Assembly: GCA_913055655.1 (NCBI GenBank)
Contig: CAJXKA010000002.1
Span: 186,001 to 250,000, forward strand
Direction: 5' to 3'
Origin: an uncultured Oceanospirillales bacterium
Lineage (GTDB): Bacteria > Pseudomonadota > Gammaproteobacteria > Xanthomonadales > SZUA-36
Length of the DNA: 64,000 nucleotides
Shown here: in pieces, positions 17,868-30,265 of the stretch
How the letters are laid out: each line of letters begins with the position of its first letter
How positions within the stretch are numbered: the first letter of the stretch is position 1
Notes under the pieces: generated by a model
What the model saw: only the letters and a program-made list of their open reading frames with translations
Databases searched by the model: none
Told to the model about the DNA's origin: nothing
Translations under genes and position numbers: made by a program

Positions 17868-18949
17868 TCAAGCGGCTCGACCACTATATTGGCCGCACGG
17901 CGCTGCTGGGTACGCTGGCGGTCTGGCTGGCGCTGACCCTGCTGATGACACTGTTCAACCTGCTCGACGAACTGGAGCCGGGCGAGCAGGGTTTTCACCT
18001 TGGCGAAGTATTCTGGTACGTGCTGCTCAGCGTGCCACGCGCGGCCTACATGGTGTTCCCGGTGTCGGCGCTGCTGGGGTCGCTGATTGGCGTCGGCGGA
18101 CTGGCTGCGGCGAACGAGCTGGTGGCGTTCCGCACCAGCGGTGTCTCACGCCTGCGGATTTCCGGCTCGGTGCTCGGCGCCATCCTCCTGTTAACGCTGG
18201 GCGTGATGGCCGTGGGTGAATGGGTGGCGCCGCCGGCTGATGCGCAGGCCCGCAATTTCAAGCTGCAACAGGCCGTGGGCCGCGGCGCGGCCAGTGGTGA
18301 TGTCGGCATGTGGCTGCGCGACGGCAACGAGTTCGCTTTCATCCGGAAACCGCTTGTCGGCGGTGCGCCGGGTGAAAGTGAACTGCGTTTCCATAACGTG
18401 GTGATTTACGGATTCGGCGAAAACGGTGACCTGGAGCGGATGTCCCGGGCAGTCTCGGCGAAGCATCGCGAAGGGCGCTGGATCCTGGAAGATGTGACCG
18501 ACCTGGACATTTCACCGGCGGGGGTGGAGCAGCAGCGCTGGAGCCAGCGGGTTTGGCACACCGGCTTCCTGCCTGAACTGCTGGAGTCCGCCGTGGTGCG
18601 GCCGCGATACATGTCGGCGCGCGACCTGGGCGAGCAGATTACCTACCTCGACCGGAACGGGCTGGACGACCGCGTGTATCAATCCGCGCTTTGGGCGAAG
18701 CTGCTGTTTCCGCTGACCGTGCTGGCGCTGGTGCTCGCCGGCATGCCGTTCGTGTTTGGGCATGGTCGGCAACAGGGCATGGGCCTCAGGATTTTTATCG
18801 GCATGGCGGTCGGCAGCCTGTTCATGATCGTCAGCCGCGCCGCGCAGAATTTTGGCGACGCCTACGGGCTTCCCGCGATTGTCGGTGCGGCCGCGCCGTC
18901 ACTCTTGCTCGCCGCGACCGTCATCCTGGTCCTGCGTCGCTCGGCCTGA
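17864..18949 (+). CDS. lptG: LPS export ABC transporter permease LptG
   Basis: A 361-residue partner of LptF. It begins MIKRLDHYIGRTALLGTLAVWLALT, typical of LptG. Membrane spans flank a periplasmic jellyroll domain (about residues 130-265). NELVAFRTSGVSRLRI is the coupling-helix segment, and the C-terminus has three spans with KLLFPLTVLALVLAGMPFVFG. It starts inside the lptF stop, so the two are coupled. Its last 51 nt overlap the convergent RDD-family gene. Confidence 0.93.
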   Translation: MIKRLDHYIGRTALLGTLAVWLALTLLMTLFNLLDELEPGEQGFHLGEVFWYVLLSVPRAAYMVFPVSALLGSLIGVGGLAAANELVAFRTSGVSRLRISGSVLGAILLLTLGVMAVGEWVAPPADAQARNFKLQQAVGRGAASGDVGMWLRDGNEFAFIRKPLVGGAPGESELRFHNVVIYGFGENGDLERMSRAVSAKHREGRWILEDVTDLDISPAGVEQQRWSQRVWHTGFLPELLESAVVRPRYMSARDLGEQITYLDRNGLDDRVYQSALWAKLLFPLTVLALVLAGMPFVFGHGRQQGMGLRIFIGMAVGSLFMIVSRAAQNFGDAYGLPAIVGAAAPSLLLAATVILVLRRSA

Positions 18950-19402
18950 CGAAGGTGTCGTGCGCACCAGCCGGGTGCCGCTGGCGCGGTCGTGCCAGCA
19001 GGCCCGGTCGGCGCGGAACAGGCCGGCGATAAAGCCGGCGCCGGCGGGGGCAGCGGACAGCAGCGACATCGTGAAGCGAATACCGGCCCTGCGCCAGCCG
19101 AAAGGGCTTCCCGTCACATCCACGAGCCGCACCTTCCATGCCCGCATGCCCACCGTGCGGCCGGCATGAATCCAGCACCCGCCCAGGTAGACGAACCATA
19201 CGGCCACCAGGTAGAGCGTGTAGGGCACGTCACGACCGGCCTGCTGCGTGTCGCCGGTGAAAGGCAGCGCGACAATGCCGGCAATGATCAGCAACGCGAC
19301 CACCAGCAGCGCGTCGTACAGCATGACCAGCAACCGGCGTGGCATGCCGCACGCGGTCGAATGCTCCGCCGGGTCAGGCCGGCCTGGAATGGAATCTGGC
19401 AT
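18899..19402 (-). CDS. RDD-family membrane protein
   Basis: A 167-residue membrane protein with the RDD domain. Arg/Asp signature positions are visible in PRRLLVMLYDALLV and in the GRTVGMRAWKVRLVD segment. Hydrophobic spans lie at about 24-46, 65-80 and 110-130. The C-terminus is polar and Gln/Asp-rich. The function of RDD proteins is largely unknown; some are implicated in ion exchange. The ATG at 19402 is preferred over a GTG at 19438. The 3' end overlaps lptG by 51 nt on the opposite strand. Confidence 0.75.
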   Translation of the reverse strand: MPDSIPGRPDPAEHSTACGMPRRLLVMLYDALLVVALLIIAGIVALPFTGDTQQAGRDVPYTLYLVAVWFVYLGGCWIHAGRTVGMRAWKVRLVDVTGSPFGWRRAGIRFTMSLLSAAPAGAGFIAGLFRADRACWHDRASGTRLVRTTPSSGRATQDQDDGRGEQE

Positions 19403-19563
19403 CCCGGCATTATCGCGTTCCGCGCCCGCCCGGGCCACTCCACTATGGAATTGACTGCATGGCTTCGGGTATCCTGACTCGCCCCGTCTCCAGCCAGCTC
19501 ATGACACCGGCGGTCGACCGGGCGCGCTGACGGGCGTACCACCTTCAAACTGGAATTAAGGCG

Positions 19564-20337
19564 ATGCCAAAGCAGACACGAATTTTCACGACCCGCCTGG
19601 CGGCGGTGGCCGTGGTCGCGGCGCTGGCGACCGGGGCGCAGGCCCAGGACCTCGACAGCACCGTGGCCCGGGAGTCCAGGATCAACCAGGACGCGGCCGC
19701 GTCGCAGCAGCGGGTCACCCGCCTGGCGCAGCAGACCGCTGACCTGCTGGCCGAATACCGGCAAGTGGTTCGCCAGGCCGAGAGCCTCGCCATTTACAAC
19801 GACCAGCTCGAGAAGGTGGTGGTGGACCAGCGCGATGAAGTCGCCTCCATCAACGACCAGCTTGCCGGGCTGGAAGACACCAACCGTGGCGTCGTCCCCC
19901 TGATGCTGGAGATGATCGACGCGCTCGGGCAGGTCGTCGAGAGCGATATGCCGTTCCGGCTCGAGGAACGCCGCGCCCGCGTCCAGCGACTGCGTGACAT
20001 GATGGACCAGGCCGACGTCACCACGTCGGAGAAATACCGCCGCATCATGGAGGCCTACCAGGGTGAGCTGGAATACGGGCGCACCACGGAAGCTTACTCC
20101 GAGGCGCTGCCGTCCACGGGCCAGACCGTCGAGTTCCTGCGTGTCGGCCGCACCCTGCTGGTCTACCAGACCAGCGACCAGGAGACCACCGGTTGGTTCA
20201 ACCCGGTCACCCGTGAATTCGAGACGTTGCCCGAGCGCTTCCGCCTGGAAGTGAAAGAAGGCCTGTCCATCGCCCGTAACGAGAAGGCGCCGAACCTGGT
20301 AACCCTTCCCGTGCCCGGACCGGAGGTGGCGCAATGA
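19564..20337 (+). CDS. DUF3450 periplasmic coiled-coil protein of TonB2-type system
   Basis: A 257-residue exported protein. The signal peptide spans residues 1-27 (ending AQAQ). Residues 35-110 are a long predicted coiled coil (QQRVTRLAQQTADLLAEYRQVV and onwards). A conserved C-terminal part holds SEKYRRIMEAYQGELEYGRT and ETTGWFNPVTREFETLP. DUF3450 genes usually sit with a long TolQ/ExbB-like gene, exbB, exbD, tonB and a TPR gene, exactly as here. The stop overlaps the next ATG. I infer a periplasmic accessory role in TonB energy transduction. Confidence 0.85.
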   Translation: MPKQTRIFTTRLAAVAVVAALATGAQAQDLDSTVARESRINQDAAASQQRVTRLAQQTADLLAEYRQVVRQAESLAIYNDQLEKVVVDQRDEVASINDQLAGLEDTNRGVVPLMLEMIDALGQVVESDMPFRLEERRARVQRLRDMMDQADVTTSEKYRRIMEAYQGELEYGRTTEAYSEALPSTGQTVEFLRVGRTLLVYQTSDQETTGWFNPVTREFETLPERFRLEVKEGLSIARNEKAPNLVTLPVPGPEVAQ

Positions 20338-21677
20338 AACGGTTAAAAATCATGATCGCCGCCACCGCGCTGTTCGCCGTGACGGCACAGGCGCAGACGC
20401 TGGAAGAACTGGCCCGCCAGGTCGAACAGGCTGCCCGCGAAGAGGGGCAGATCAATGCCCAGCGCGAGGCCGAGTTCCAGCGTGACCGCAACAACCAGCA
20501 GGCGCTGCTGAACCAGGCCCGCCAGGAACTGGCGAACCAGGAAGCCCGCAGCGACAGGCTTAAAACCGAGTACGACGAAAACGAGCGCCAGCTGGCCGAG
20601 CTGGAAACCGTGCTGACCGAGCGCATGGGTAACCTGGGCGAGCTGTTCGGCATCGTCCGCCAGGCTGCCGGTGACCTGCAGTCGTCGCTGGACGATTCCA
20701 TGGTTTCTGCGCAGTTCCCGGGCCGGGGTGACTTCCTGTCCGAGATTGCACAGCGCAAGGAGTTGCCGAATGTCGGCGAGCTGCGCCGCATCTGGTCGGC
20801 GATGGTCACCGAGATTGCGCAGTCCGGCAAGGTGGTGAAATTCAACGCCCCGGTCGAAATGGCCAACGGCGAGCAGCAGGACCAGGAAGTGGTCCGCGTC
20901 GGCGTGTTCAACGCCGTGTCTGATGGCGCCTTCCTGGATTGGGATCCGGCCAAGAGCCGCGAGCACCTGATTGAGCTGGCCCGCCAGCCTTCTGGCCGCG
21001 TCCAGGCCATGGCGTCCGACCTGCAGGCCGCCGCGCCCGGGGAGATGACTGACATGGCCGTGGACTTCTCCCGTGGCCAGATCCTGCGTGCGGTGGTGCA
21101 GAGCAAGTCGCCCATCGAGCGCGTCCAGGAAGACGGTGGTCCCGTGGGCTACGTCATTATCGGTGTGGGTCTTCTCGGCCTGCTGCTGTGCGCGTGGAAA
21201 GCCTTCGCGCTGTACGCCACCGGCGCCAAGATCAGTCGCCAGCTGAAGACCGAAACCCCGGCCAAGACCAACCCGCTGGGTCGCGTGATGGCCATTCATG
21301 CCGACTCGCCGGAGGCGGACATCGAGACACTGGAGCTGAAGCTGGACGAGGCCATCCTGCGCGAGACCGCGCCGATGGAGTCGGGCCTGAGCTTTATCAA
21401 GGTGCTGTACGTGGTGGCCCCGCTGCTGGGCCTGCTGGGTACCGTGGTCGGCATGATCGCCACCTTCCAGATGATCACGCTGTTCGGCACCGGCGACCCG
21501 CGGATGATGGCCGGTGGTATTTCCACCGCGCTGGTCACCACGGTGCTGGGCCTGGTCGTGGCGATCCCGCTGACGTTGCTGCACAGCTTCCTGGCCGGCA
21601 AGGCCAAGTCGCTGATCCAGGTGCTGGAGGAGCAGGCGGCCGGCATCATCGCCCGCATCGCGGAGCGCAAGGGCTGA
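20334..21677 (+). CDS. Long MotA/TolQ/ExbB proton-channel protein (TtpC-like)
   Basis: A 447-residue protein. A signal-like N-terminus ends AQAQ near residue 21. A coiled-coil periplasmic part (about 22-110, Gln/Glu/Arg-rich) and a globular region follow. A membrane span lies at about 265-285 (VGYVIIGVGLLGLLLCAWKAF), and the C-terminal TolQ/ExbB channel domain is at about 345-445 (VLYVVAPLLGLLGTVVGMIATF and ALVTTVLGLVVAIPLTLLHSFL). This fusion of a periplasmic helical domain to an ExbB domain is the TtpC type known from Vibrio TonB2 systems. It likely forms the proton channel with the following ExbB and ExbD. Confidence 0.87.
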   Translation: MKRLKIMIAATALFAVTAQAQTLEELARQVEQAAREEGQINAQREAEFQRDRNNQQALLNQARQELANQEARSDRLKTEYDENERQLAELETVLTERMGNLGELFGIVRQAAGDLQSSLDDSMVSAQFPGRGDFLSEIAQRKELPNVGELRRIWSAMVTEIAQSGKVVKFNAPVEMANGEQQDQEVVRVGVFNAVSDGAFLDWDPAKSREHLIELARQPSGRVQAMASDLQAAAPGEMTDMAVDFSRGQILRAVVQSKSPIERVQEDGGPVGYVIIGVGLLGLLLCAWKAFALYATGAKISRQLKTETPAKTNPLGRVMAIHADSPEADIETLELKLDEAILRETAPMESGLSFIKVLYVVAPLLGLLGTVVGMIATFQMITLFGTGDPRMMAGGISTALVTTVLGLVVAIPLTLLHSFLAGKAKSLIQVLEEQAAGIIARIAERKG

Positions 21678-21684
21678 CACCGGC

Positions 21685-22209
21685 ATGATCTGGTTCTACG
21701 ACGCCATTGCGTCCATCCGGGACTTCATGGAACTCGGCGGCGATGTGCTGTACGCCATCGCCCTGACCCTGATCCTGATGTGGACCTTCATCCTGGAGCG
21801 GCTGTGGTACGTGTACCGGGTTCACCCGAAGCACGCCCGCGAGATCTACGCCGACTGGGAGAAGCGGGCCGACACCACGTCGTGGTACGCCAAGCGGGTG
21901 CGCGAGGAATTGATCTCGCGCGCCAATATCGCGCTCAAGCGCAACGTCGGTGTCATCAAGGCGCTGATTGCCATCTGCCCGCTGCTGGGCCTCCTGGGCA
22001 CGGTCACGGGCATGGTGTCGGTGTTCGATGTCATGACCTATTCCGGCTCCGGCAATGCCCGCGCCATGGCGGCCGGCGTGTCCAAGGCCACCGTGCCGAC
22101 GATGGCCGGCATGGTCGCGGCGCTGTCCGGCGTTTATTTCGGTACCTTCCTGGAACACAAGGCCGCCACGGCGACCGAAGAGCTGGAAGACCACCTCCAG
22201 CACCACTGA
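21685..22209 (+). CDS. exbB: ExbB-family biopolymer transport protein
   Basis: A 174-residue inner-membrane protein with the three-span MotA/TolQ/ExbB fold. The conserved segments are VIKALIAICPLLGLLGTVTGMVSVF and SKATVPTMAGMVAALSGVYFGTFL. It begins with an amphipathic helix WFYDAIASIRDFMELGG, as short ExbB2 proteins do. It should form the pentameric proton channel that, with ExbD, powers TonB. It starts 7 nt after the previous gene, so it belongs to the same operon. Confidence 0.92.
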   Translation: MIWFYDAIASIRDFMELGGDVLYAIALTLILMWTFILERLWYVYRVHPKHAREIYADWEKRADTTSWYAKRVREELISRANIALKRNVGVIKALIAICPLLGLLGTVTGMVSVFDVMTYSGSGNARAMAAGVSKATVPTMAGMVAALSGVYFGTFLEHKAATATEELEDHLQHH

Positions 22210-22223
22210 CCGGAGACTGAACC

Positions 22224-22631
22224 GTGGCCAGACGGCACGCCAGAGAAGACGATACCGAGATCAACATCACGCCGATGCTGGACATCGTGTTCATCATGCT
22301 GATCTTCTTCATCGTGACCACCTCCTTCACGAAGGAGACCGGCGCGGAAATCATCAAGCCGGAAGCGGACCAGTCGGTGCGCATCCAGCAGGGAACCATT
22401 TTGATCGGCGTGCGGCCTAATGACGATATCTGGATGAACAAGCGCCAGCTGGAAATTCGCGAGGTACGCGCCATGGTCGAACGTGCGAAGGCCGAGAACC
22501 CCGAGGGCAGCGTCGTGATCGTCGCTGACAAGGGTTCGCGCATCGGCGTGGTCACGCAGGTCATGGACCAGGTGAAACTGGCGGGTGTCGAGGGCATCGC
22601 CATTTCCGCCGAGCCGCCGGGTAGCAACTGA
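22224..22631 (+). CDS. exbD: ExbD-family biopolymer transport protein
   Basis: A 135-residue protein with one N-terminal membrane span (INITPMLDIVFIMLIFFIVTTSF). It includes the conserved Asp of the ExbD/TolR proton path (LD in PMLDIVF). The periplasmic domain has NPEGSVVIVADKGSRIGVVTQVMDQVKLAG. It partners ExbB in the proton channel energising TonB. It lies between exbB and tonB, with tonB 2 nt downstream. Confidence 0.93.
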   Translation: MARRHAREDDTEINITPMLDIVFIMLIFFIVTTSFTKETGAEIIKPEADQSVRIQQGTILIGVRPNDDIWMNKRQLEIREVRAMVERAKAENPEGSVVIVADKGSRIGVVTQVMDQVKLAGVEGIAISAEPPGSN

Positions 22632-22633
22632 GC

Positions 22634-23266
22634 ATGGGCCGATTCCGCACCGTCATCGCTGCTGTCTGCGCCATCGCCGTCACCTTCGGCCTGTTCATTT
22701 TCATGTACAAGCTGGTGTCGTCGGGTGATGGCACGCGTGACCAGCTGGACCCGATTTCGGGCATCCGTTTTGGCCCGGTGGACATTCCGGACGAGGTGAC
22801 CACCCGTTCACGCCGCCGGCCGCCGCCACCGCCGCCGCCGGAGGAGCCGCCACCGCCGCCGAAGATGGAAGTGAGCAAACCGCAGGCCGTGGTGCAGAAC
22901 ATGCCGAATGTCGACATTCCCAGCCTGGATAATCCGCTGGTGGGCGGTGAAGGCATGTTCCTGGGCAATTTCGGCACCATCGACAAGACCGCCGAGGGCG
23001 ACGCCGTGCCGATGGTGGTGATCCAGCCGCAGTATCCACGCCAGGCCGCCATCGACGGCACCGAGGGCTGGGTCCGCCTGGAATTCACGATCCTGCCGGA
23101 CGGCTCGGTCAAGAGCCCGAAAGTGATCGAGGCCGAACCGCGCCGCGTGTTTGACCGCGAAGCCCTGAGGGCGATCCTGAAGTGGAAGTTCAAGCCCCGC
23201 GTGGTGGACGGCGAGGCCGTGGAACGGGTGGCCACTTACACCATCGACTTCAAGCTGGGTGGATAG
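22634..23266 (+). CDS. tonB: TonB-family energy transducer
   Basis: A 210-residue protein. One N-terminal membrane anchor lies at about residues 5-27. A Pro-rich stretch (PPPPPPPEEPPPPP, about 63-76) is followed by a spacer and a C-terminal TonB domain (about 125-210) with QPQYPRQAAIDGTEGWVRLEFTI, the YP-x-A-x-x-x-x-x-G-x-V signature. The short Pro-rich region is typical of TonB2. It delivers energy to outer-membrane receptors. No TonB-dependent receptor is encoded in this window, so the substrate cannot be inferred. Confidence 0.92.
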   Translation: MGRFRTVIAAVCAIAVTFGLFIFMYKLVSSGDGTRDQLDPISGIRFGPVDIPDEVTTRSRRRPPPPPPPEEPPPPPKMEVSKPQAVVQNMPNVDIPSLDNPLVGGEGMFLGNFGTIDKTAEGDAVPMVVIQPQYPRQAAIDGTEGWVRLEFTILPDGSVKSPKVIEAEPRRVFDREALRAILKWKFKPRVVDGEAVERVATYTIDFKLGG

Positions 23267-23269
23267 ACC

Positions 23270-24538
23270 ATGACCTTCCCGCAACTCCGAATAATGGTTT
23301 GCGCGGCCCTGGTGGCGGCAATCACGGCCGTGCCGACGGGTCCGGCACACGCCCAGGCGGGCGCCTGTGGCGAAAAGCGCGACGTGAAGCAGGGCGCGCT
23401 GGATGAAGCGACATACCGGCAGCTGAACCAGGCCTACGAACTGGTGGGCGAGGAACGCTACAACGACGCGTACGAAATCTTTACGCGCCTGCAGGGCCGT
23501 GCGAGCAGTGATTACGTGCAGTCGATCCTGGGCCAGGCCATCGGCCAGACCGAGTGGGCCCGTGGCAACTATGACTCGGCCCTGTCAAACCTTGAGCGGG
23601 CGGTCGAGCTGAACGGGCTGCCGGATGAAACGCATTACGCGCTGATGTACCAGATCGCGCAGCTCTACTTCATGCAGGAACGCTACGACGACGCCCTGGA
23701 TCGCCTGGACCTGTGGTTCTGCAAGGTGCCCGAGGAAAAACGCGTCGACACGGCCTACGTGCTGAAGGCCTCGATCATGGCGCAGAAAGAAGACTGGGCG
23801 GGCGTGGTCGAGGCGCTTGACCAGGCCATTGCCCTGTCCGATGAGCCAAAAGAGGACTGGTACCGCCTGAAGCTGGCCGCGCTGTTCGAGCTCACGCGCT
23901 ACGCCGACGCCGCGGAAACGCTGGAAATCCTGGTGGCCAACTGGCCGGAGAAGAAGGACTACTGGCTGCAGCTGTCGAATATCTACATGCAGCTGAAAGA
24001 CAATGCGAAAGCGCTGTCGGTGAGCGCGCTGGCCTACCGTCGCGGCATGCTGACCACCCAGGCCGACATCCTGATGCTGGCCAACCTCTACGCCATGCAG
24101 GATGTGCCCTACAAGGCGGCGCAGGTGCTGCAGAAGGGTATCGAGGACGGCATCGTCGAGCCCACCGAGCGGCACTGGACCCTGGCGGGCGACACCTGGT
24201 ACTCGGCAGAAGAGTACGACAACGCGCTGGCCGCGTTCGAACGTGCCGGCAGCGCCGCCCTGGACGGCCAGATTGACCTCCGCCGCGGTTATATCCTGGT
24301 CGACATGGAGCGCTGGGAAGAGGCCGCCCAGGCGTTGACCGCGGCGCTGGAAAAGGGTGGTCTCGATGACTCGGAAACCGGCCGCGCCTACCTGATGCAG
24401 GGCATGAGCCAGTTCAACCTGGGCAACCTGGACCAGGCCAGCACCAGCTGGGGCCGGGCCAGCCGTTACGCGTCGGCCCGCGACGCCGCTCAGCAGTGGA
24501 TGAATCACCTGCGTGAAGAAAGGGCGCGTGAGTCCTGA
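23270..24538 (+). CDS. TPR-repeat protein of TonB2-type operon
   Basis: A 422-residue exported protein with a signal peptide (residues 1-29, ending AHAQ). Tetratricopeptide-like helical repeats cover most of the rest. Examples are YNDAYEIFTRLQGRA, GNYDSALSNLERAVELNG, ERYDDALDRLDLWF and EYDNALAAFERAGSAALDGQ. It is the last gene of the DUF3450-ExbB-ExbB-ExbD-TonB operon, the position such TPR genes usually hold. I infer a periplasmic scaffold for the TonB complex. An AAAGG-type ribosome-binding site and a GTG within its last codons look like the translation signal of the next gene. Confidence 0.82.
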   Translation: MTFPQLRIMVCAALVAAITAVPTGPAHAQAGACGEKRDVKQGALDEATYRQLNQAYELVGEERYNDAYEIFTRLQGRASSDYVQSILGQAIGQTEWARGNYDSALSNLERAVELNGLPDETHYALMYQIAQLYFMQERYDDALDRLDLWFCKVPEEKRVDTAYVLKASIMAQKEDWAGVVEALDQAIALSDEPKEDWYRLKLAALFELTRYADAAETLEILVANWPEKKDYWLQLSNIYMQLKDNAKALSVSALAYRRGMLTTQADILMLANLYAMQDVPYKAAQVLQKGIEDGIVEPTERHWTLAGDTWYSAEEYDNALAAFERAGSAALDGQIDLRRGYILVDMERWEEAAQALTAALEKGGLDDSETGRAYLMQGMSQFNLGNLDQASTSWGRASRYASARDAAQQWMNHLREERARES

Positions 24539-24541
24539 TCA

Positions 24542-25468
24542 CTGTCCGGACCCGGCCCCATCGACACACGGCCCGATGATCCGCTGATCGAGTCCTTCCT
24601 CGACGCCGCCTGGGCCGAGCGCGGCCTGAGCGCCAATACCCTGGATGCCTATCGCCGCGACCTGCGCAAGCTGGCGGTTTTCCTGCGCGAGCGCAGCGGC
24701 GGCCGTTCGGGCCTGGCCGACGCCGGTCGCGACGCCCTGATGGCCTTCCTGGCGAAGCAGATGAAAGCGGGCCTCAGCCCGCGCACGGTCACGCGGCACC
24801 TGTCCGGCATTCGCCAGTTCTATCGCTGGATGGTGCGCGAGCGCCGACTCGACAGCGATCCGTCGGCACTGATCGACGCGCCGCGGGTAGGCCGCGGCCT
24901 GCCGAAGGCGCTGACCGAGGAAGAGGTGGAGCGCCTGCTCGCCGCGCCGGATGTTGACCACCCGCTGGGCCTGCGCGACCGCGCCATGCTGGAGCTCATG
25001 TACGCGACCGGTCTTCGCGTGTCTGAACTGGTCGGCCTGGCCCAGGCCAACCTCAACCTCGACCGCGGCGTGGTGCGTGTCATGGGCAAGGGCGGCAAAG
25101 AGCGGCTGGTCCCGCTGGGCGACGAGGCCGCCGACTGGATTCGCCGTTACCTGGCCGATGCGCGCCCGGCGCTGGCGCAGGGCGCCACCCCGGCGGAAGT
25201 CTTTATCACCGCGCGCAGGGCGGGCATGACCCGGCAGTCCTTCTGGCACCGCGTGAAGGCGCACGCGCGTCGCGCCGACATCAGCAAGGCGATTTCGCCG
25301 CACGGCCTGCGCCACTCGTTTGCCACCCACCTGCTGAACCACGGTGCGGACCTGCGCGTTGTGCAACTGTTGCTGGGGCATAGTGACCTTTCGACCACCC
25401 AGATTTATACTCACATCGCCCGTGAGGGGCTCAAACGCCTGCACGAACGCCATCATCCCCGCGGCTGA
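24542..25468 (+). CDS. xerD: Tyrosine recombinase XerD, no canonical start codon in frame
   Basis: A tyrosine recombinase that resolves chromosome dimers at dif with XerC. Homology begins at PLIESFLDAAWAERGLSANT and all catalytic residues are present: Arg in ATGLRVSEL, Lys in GKGGKERLVPL, HGLRH, and the final LGH...Y in LLGHSDLSTTQIYTH. XerD followed by dsbC is the E. coli order. Between the preceding in-frame stop (24536-24538) and the domain there is no ATG, GTG or TTG. The start given is a CTG. A GTG at 24529 with a good ribosome-binding site lies in another frame and would need a frameshift. Internal ATG 24740 would delete the DNA-binding N-domain. Confidence 0.85.
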   Translation: MSGPGPIDTRPDDPLIESFLDAAWAERGLSANTLDAYRRDLRKLAVFLRERSGGRSGLADAGRDALMAFLAKQMKAGLSPRTVTRHLSGIRQFYRWMVRERRLDSDPSALIDAPRVGRGLPKALTEEEVERLLAAPDVDHPLGLRDRAMLELMYATGLRVSELVGLAQANLNLDRGVVRVMGKGGKERLVPLGDEAADWIRRYLADARPALAQGATPAEVFITARRAGMTRQSFWHRVKAHARRADISKAISPHGLRHSFATHLLNHGADLRVVQLLLGHSDLSTTQIYTHIAREGLKRLHERHHPRG

Positions 25469-25570
25469 ACGCCGTTTCGATGAAACGACAGGGCAGCCGC
25501 GGCCGCGGAACTTTCCCGGCAAGGCGGGTCAAAGCAGGCGAGGCACAACAGGTAACCGGGACACACAACC

Positions 25571-26308
25571 ATGTTTTCAACCATCAGGATCGGGGCCATC
25601 GCCCTGCTGGCCTGCGCGATGGCGCCGGCGGTCACCCTGGCCGAAGAGGCCGATTATTCAGCGGTCGAGGCCAAGTTGCGCGAGCTGGCGCCCAGCGCGA
25701 CGTCCATCGCCCTTTCGGAGACCCCCATCGAGGGCCTGCTGCAGGCGCAGATCGGCAACGAGTTTGTCTACGTTTCACGCGACGGCACCTACCTGCTGCA
25801 GGGCACCATGTTCAACATGGATACGCGCGAGAACGTCACCGACCAGGCCAAGTCGGTCCTGCGCAAGGAATTGATCGTCGACCTTGACCCGGCGCAGCAG
25901 ATTACATTCACGCCGGAAGATCCCGACTACGAATTGCTGGTGTTCACCGATATCGACTGTGGTTACTGCCGTAAGCTGCACGACCAGGTCGAGGCCTACA
26001 ACGACCAGGGCATCGCCATCCACTACCTGGCGTTCCCGCGCGCCGGCGTCGGCTCACACTCCTTCGAGAAGTTCGTGTCCGTGTGGTGCAACGATGACCA
26101 GCAGTCCGCGCTGACGCTGGCGAAGGGCGGCGACGAGCCCGTGCCAATGCAGTGCGACAACCCGATCGAATCCCAGTATGAGCTGGGCCGCGAGGTGGGC
26201 GTGACCGGTACCCCGGCACTGCTGACCCCGGATGGCCAGCTGATCCCGGGCTACATGTCGCCTGAAGACCTGCGCGCGCGGCTGGACTCGCTGGCGGCGG
26301 CCAACTGA
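25571..26308 (+). CDS. dsbC: Thiol:disulfide interchange protein DsbC
   Basis: A 245-residue periplasmic disulfide isomerase. The signal peptide covers residues 1-24. A small N-terminal dimerisation domain precedes a thioredoxin domain with the active site CGYC at residues 130-133 (TDIDCGYCRKLHDQV). A second cysteine pair lies in VWCND and MQCDN, matching the structural disulfide of DsbC. TGTPALL has the cis-proline. It corrects wrong disulfides in exported proteins and lies directly after xerD, as in E. coli. The gap before it (25469-25570) holds only a small hairpin, CGTTTC/GAAACG at 25473-25487. Confidence 0.93.
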   Translation: MFSTIRIGAIALLACAMAPAVTLAEEADYSAVEAKLRELAPSATSIALSETPIEGLLQAQIGNEFVYVSRDGTYLLQGTMFNMDTRENVTDQAKSVLRKELIVDLDPAQQITFTPEDPDYELLVFTDIDCGYCRKLHDQVEAYNDQGIAIHYLAFPRAGVGSHSFEKFVSVWCNDDQQSALTLAKGGDEPVPMQCDNPIESQYELGREVGVTGTPALLTPDGQLIPGYMSPEDLRARLDSLAAAN

Positions 26309-26320
26309 CCTTGCAGGCGG

Positions 26321-26326
26321 TATAAT
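26321..26326 (+). promoter_or_regulatory. TATAAT -10 element for purL
   Basis: An exact TATAAT 13 nt after the dsbC stop and about 57 bp before the favoured purL start. There is no clear -35 and I cannot identify a purine-repressor operator. Confidence 0.45.
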
Positions 26327-26382
26327 CCCGACCCATTCGTTTGGGCCGTCGCCACGCGCGACCAGCATCGGGAGTAAGCCCC

Positions 26383-30261
<3,879 letters not shown>

Positions 30262-30265
30262 GCCG

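Noticed and set aside
24536..24541. Read-through or selenocysteine TGA joining the TPR protein to XerD
   Set aside because: The frames do match, but no SECIS-like structure is evident. The TPR protein and XerD are unrelated, and both have normal lengths when separate.
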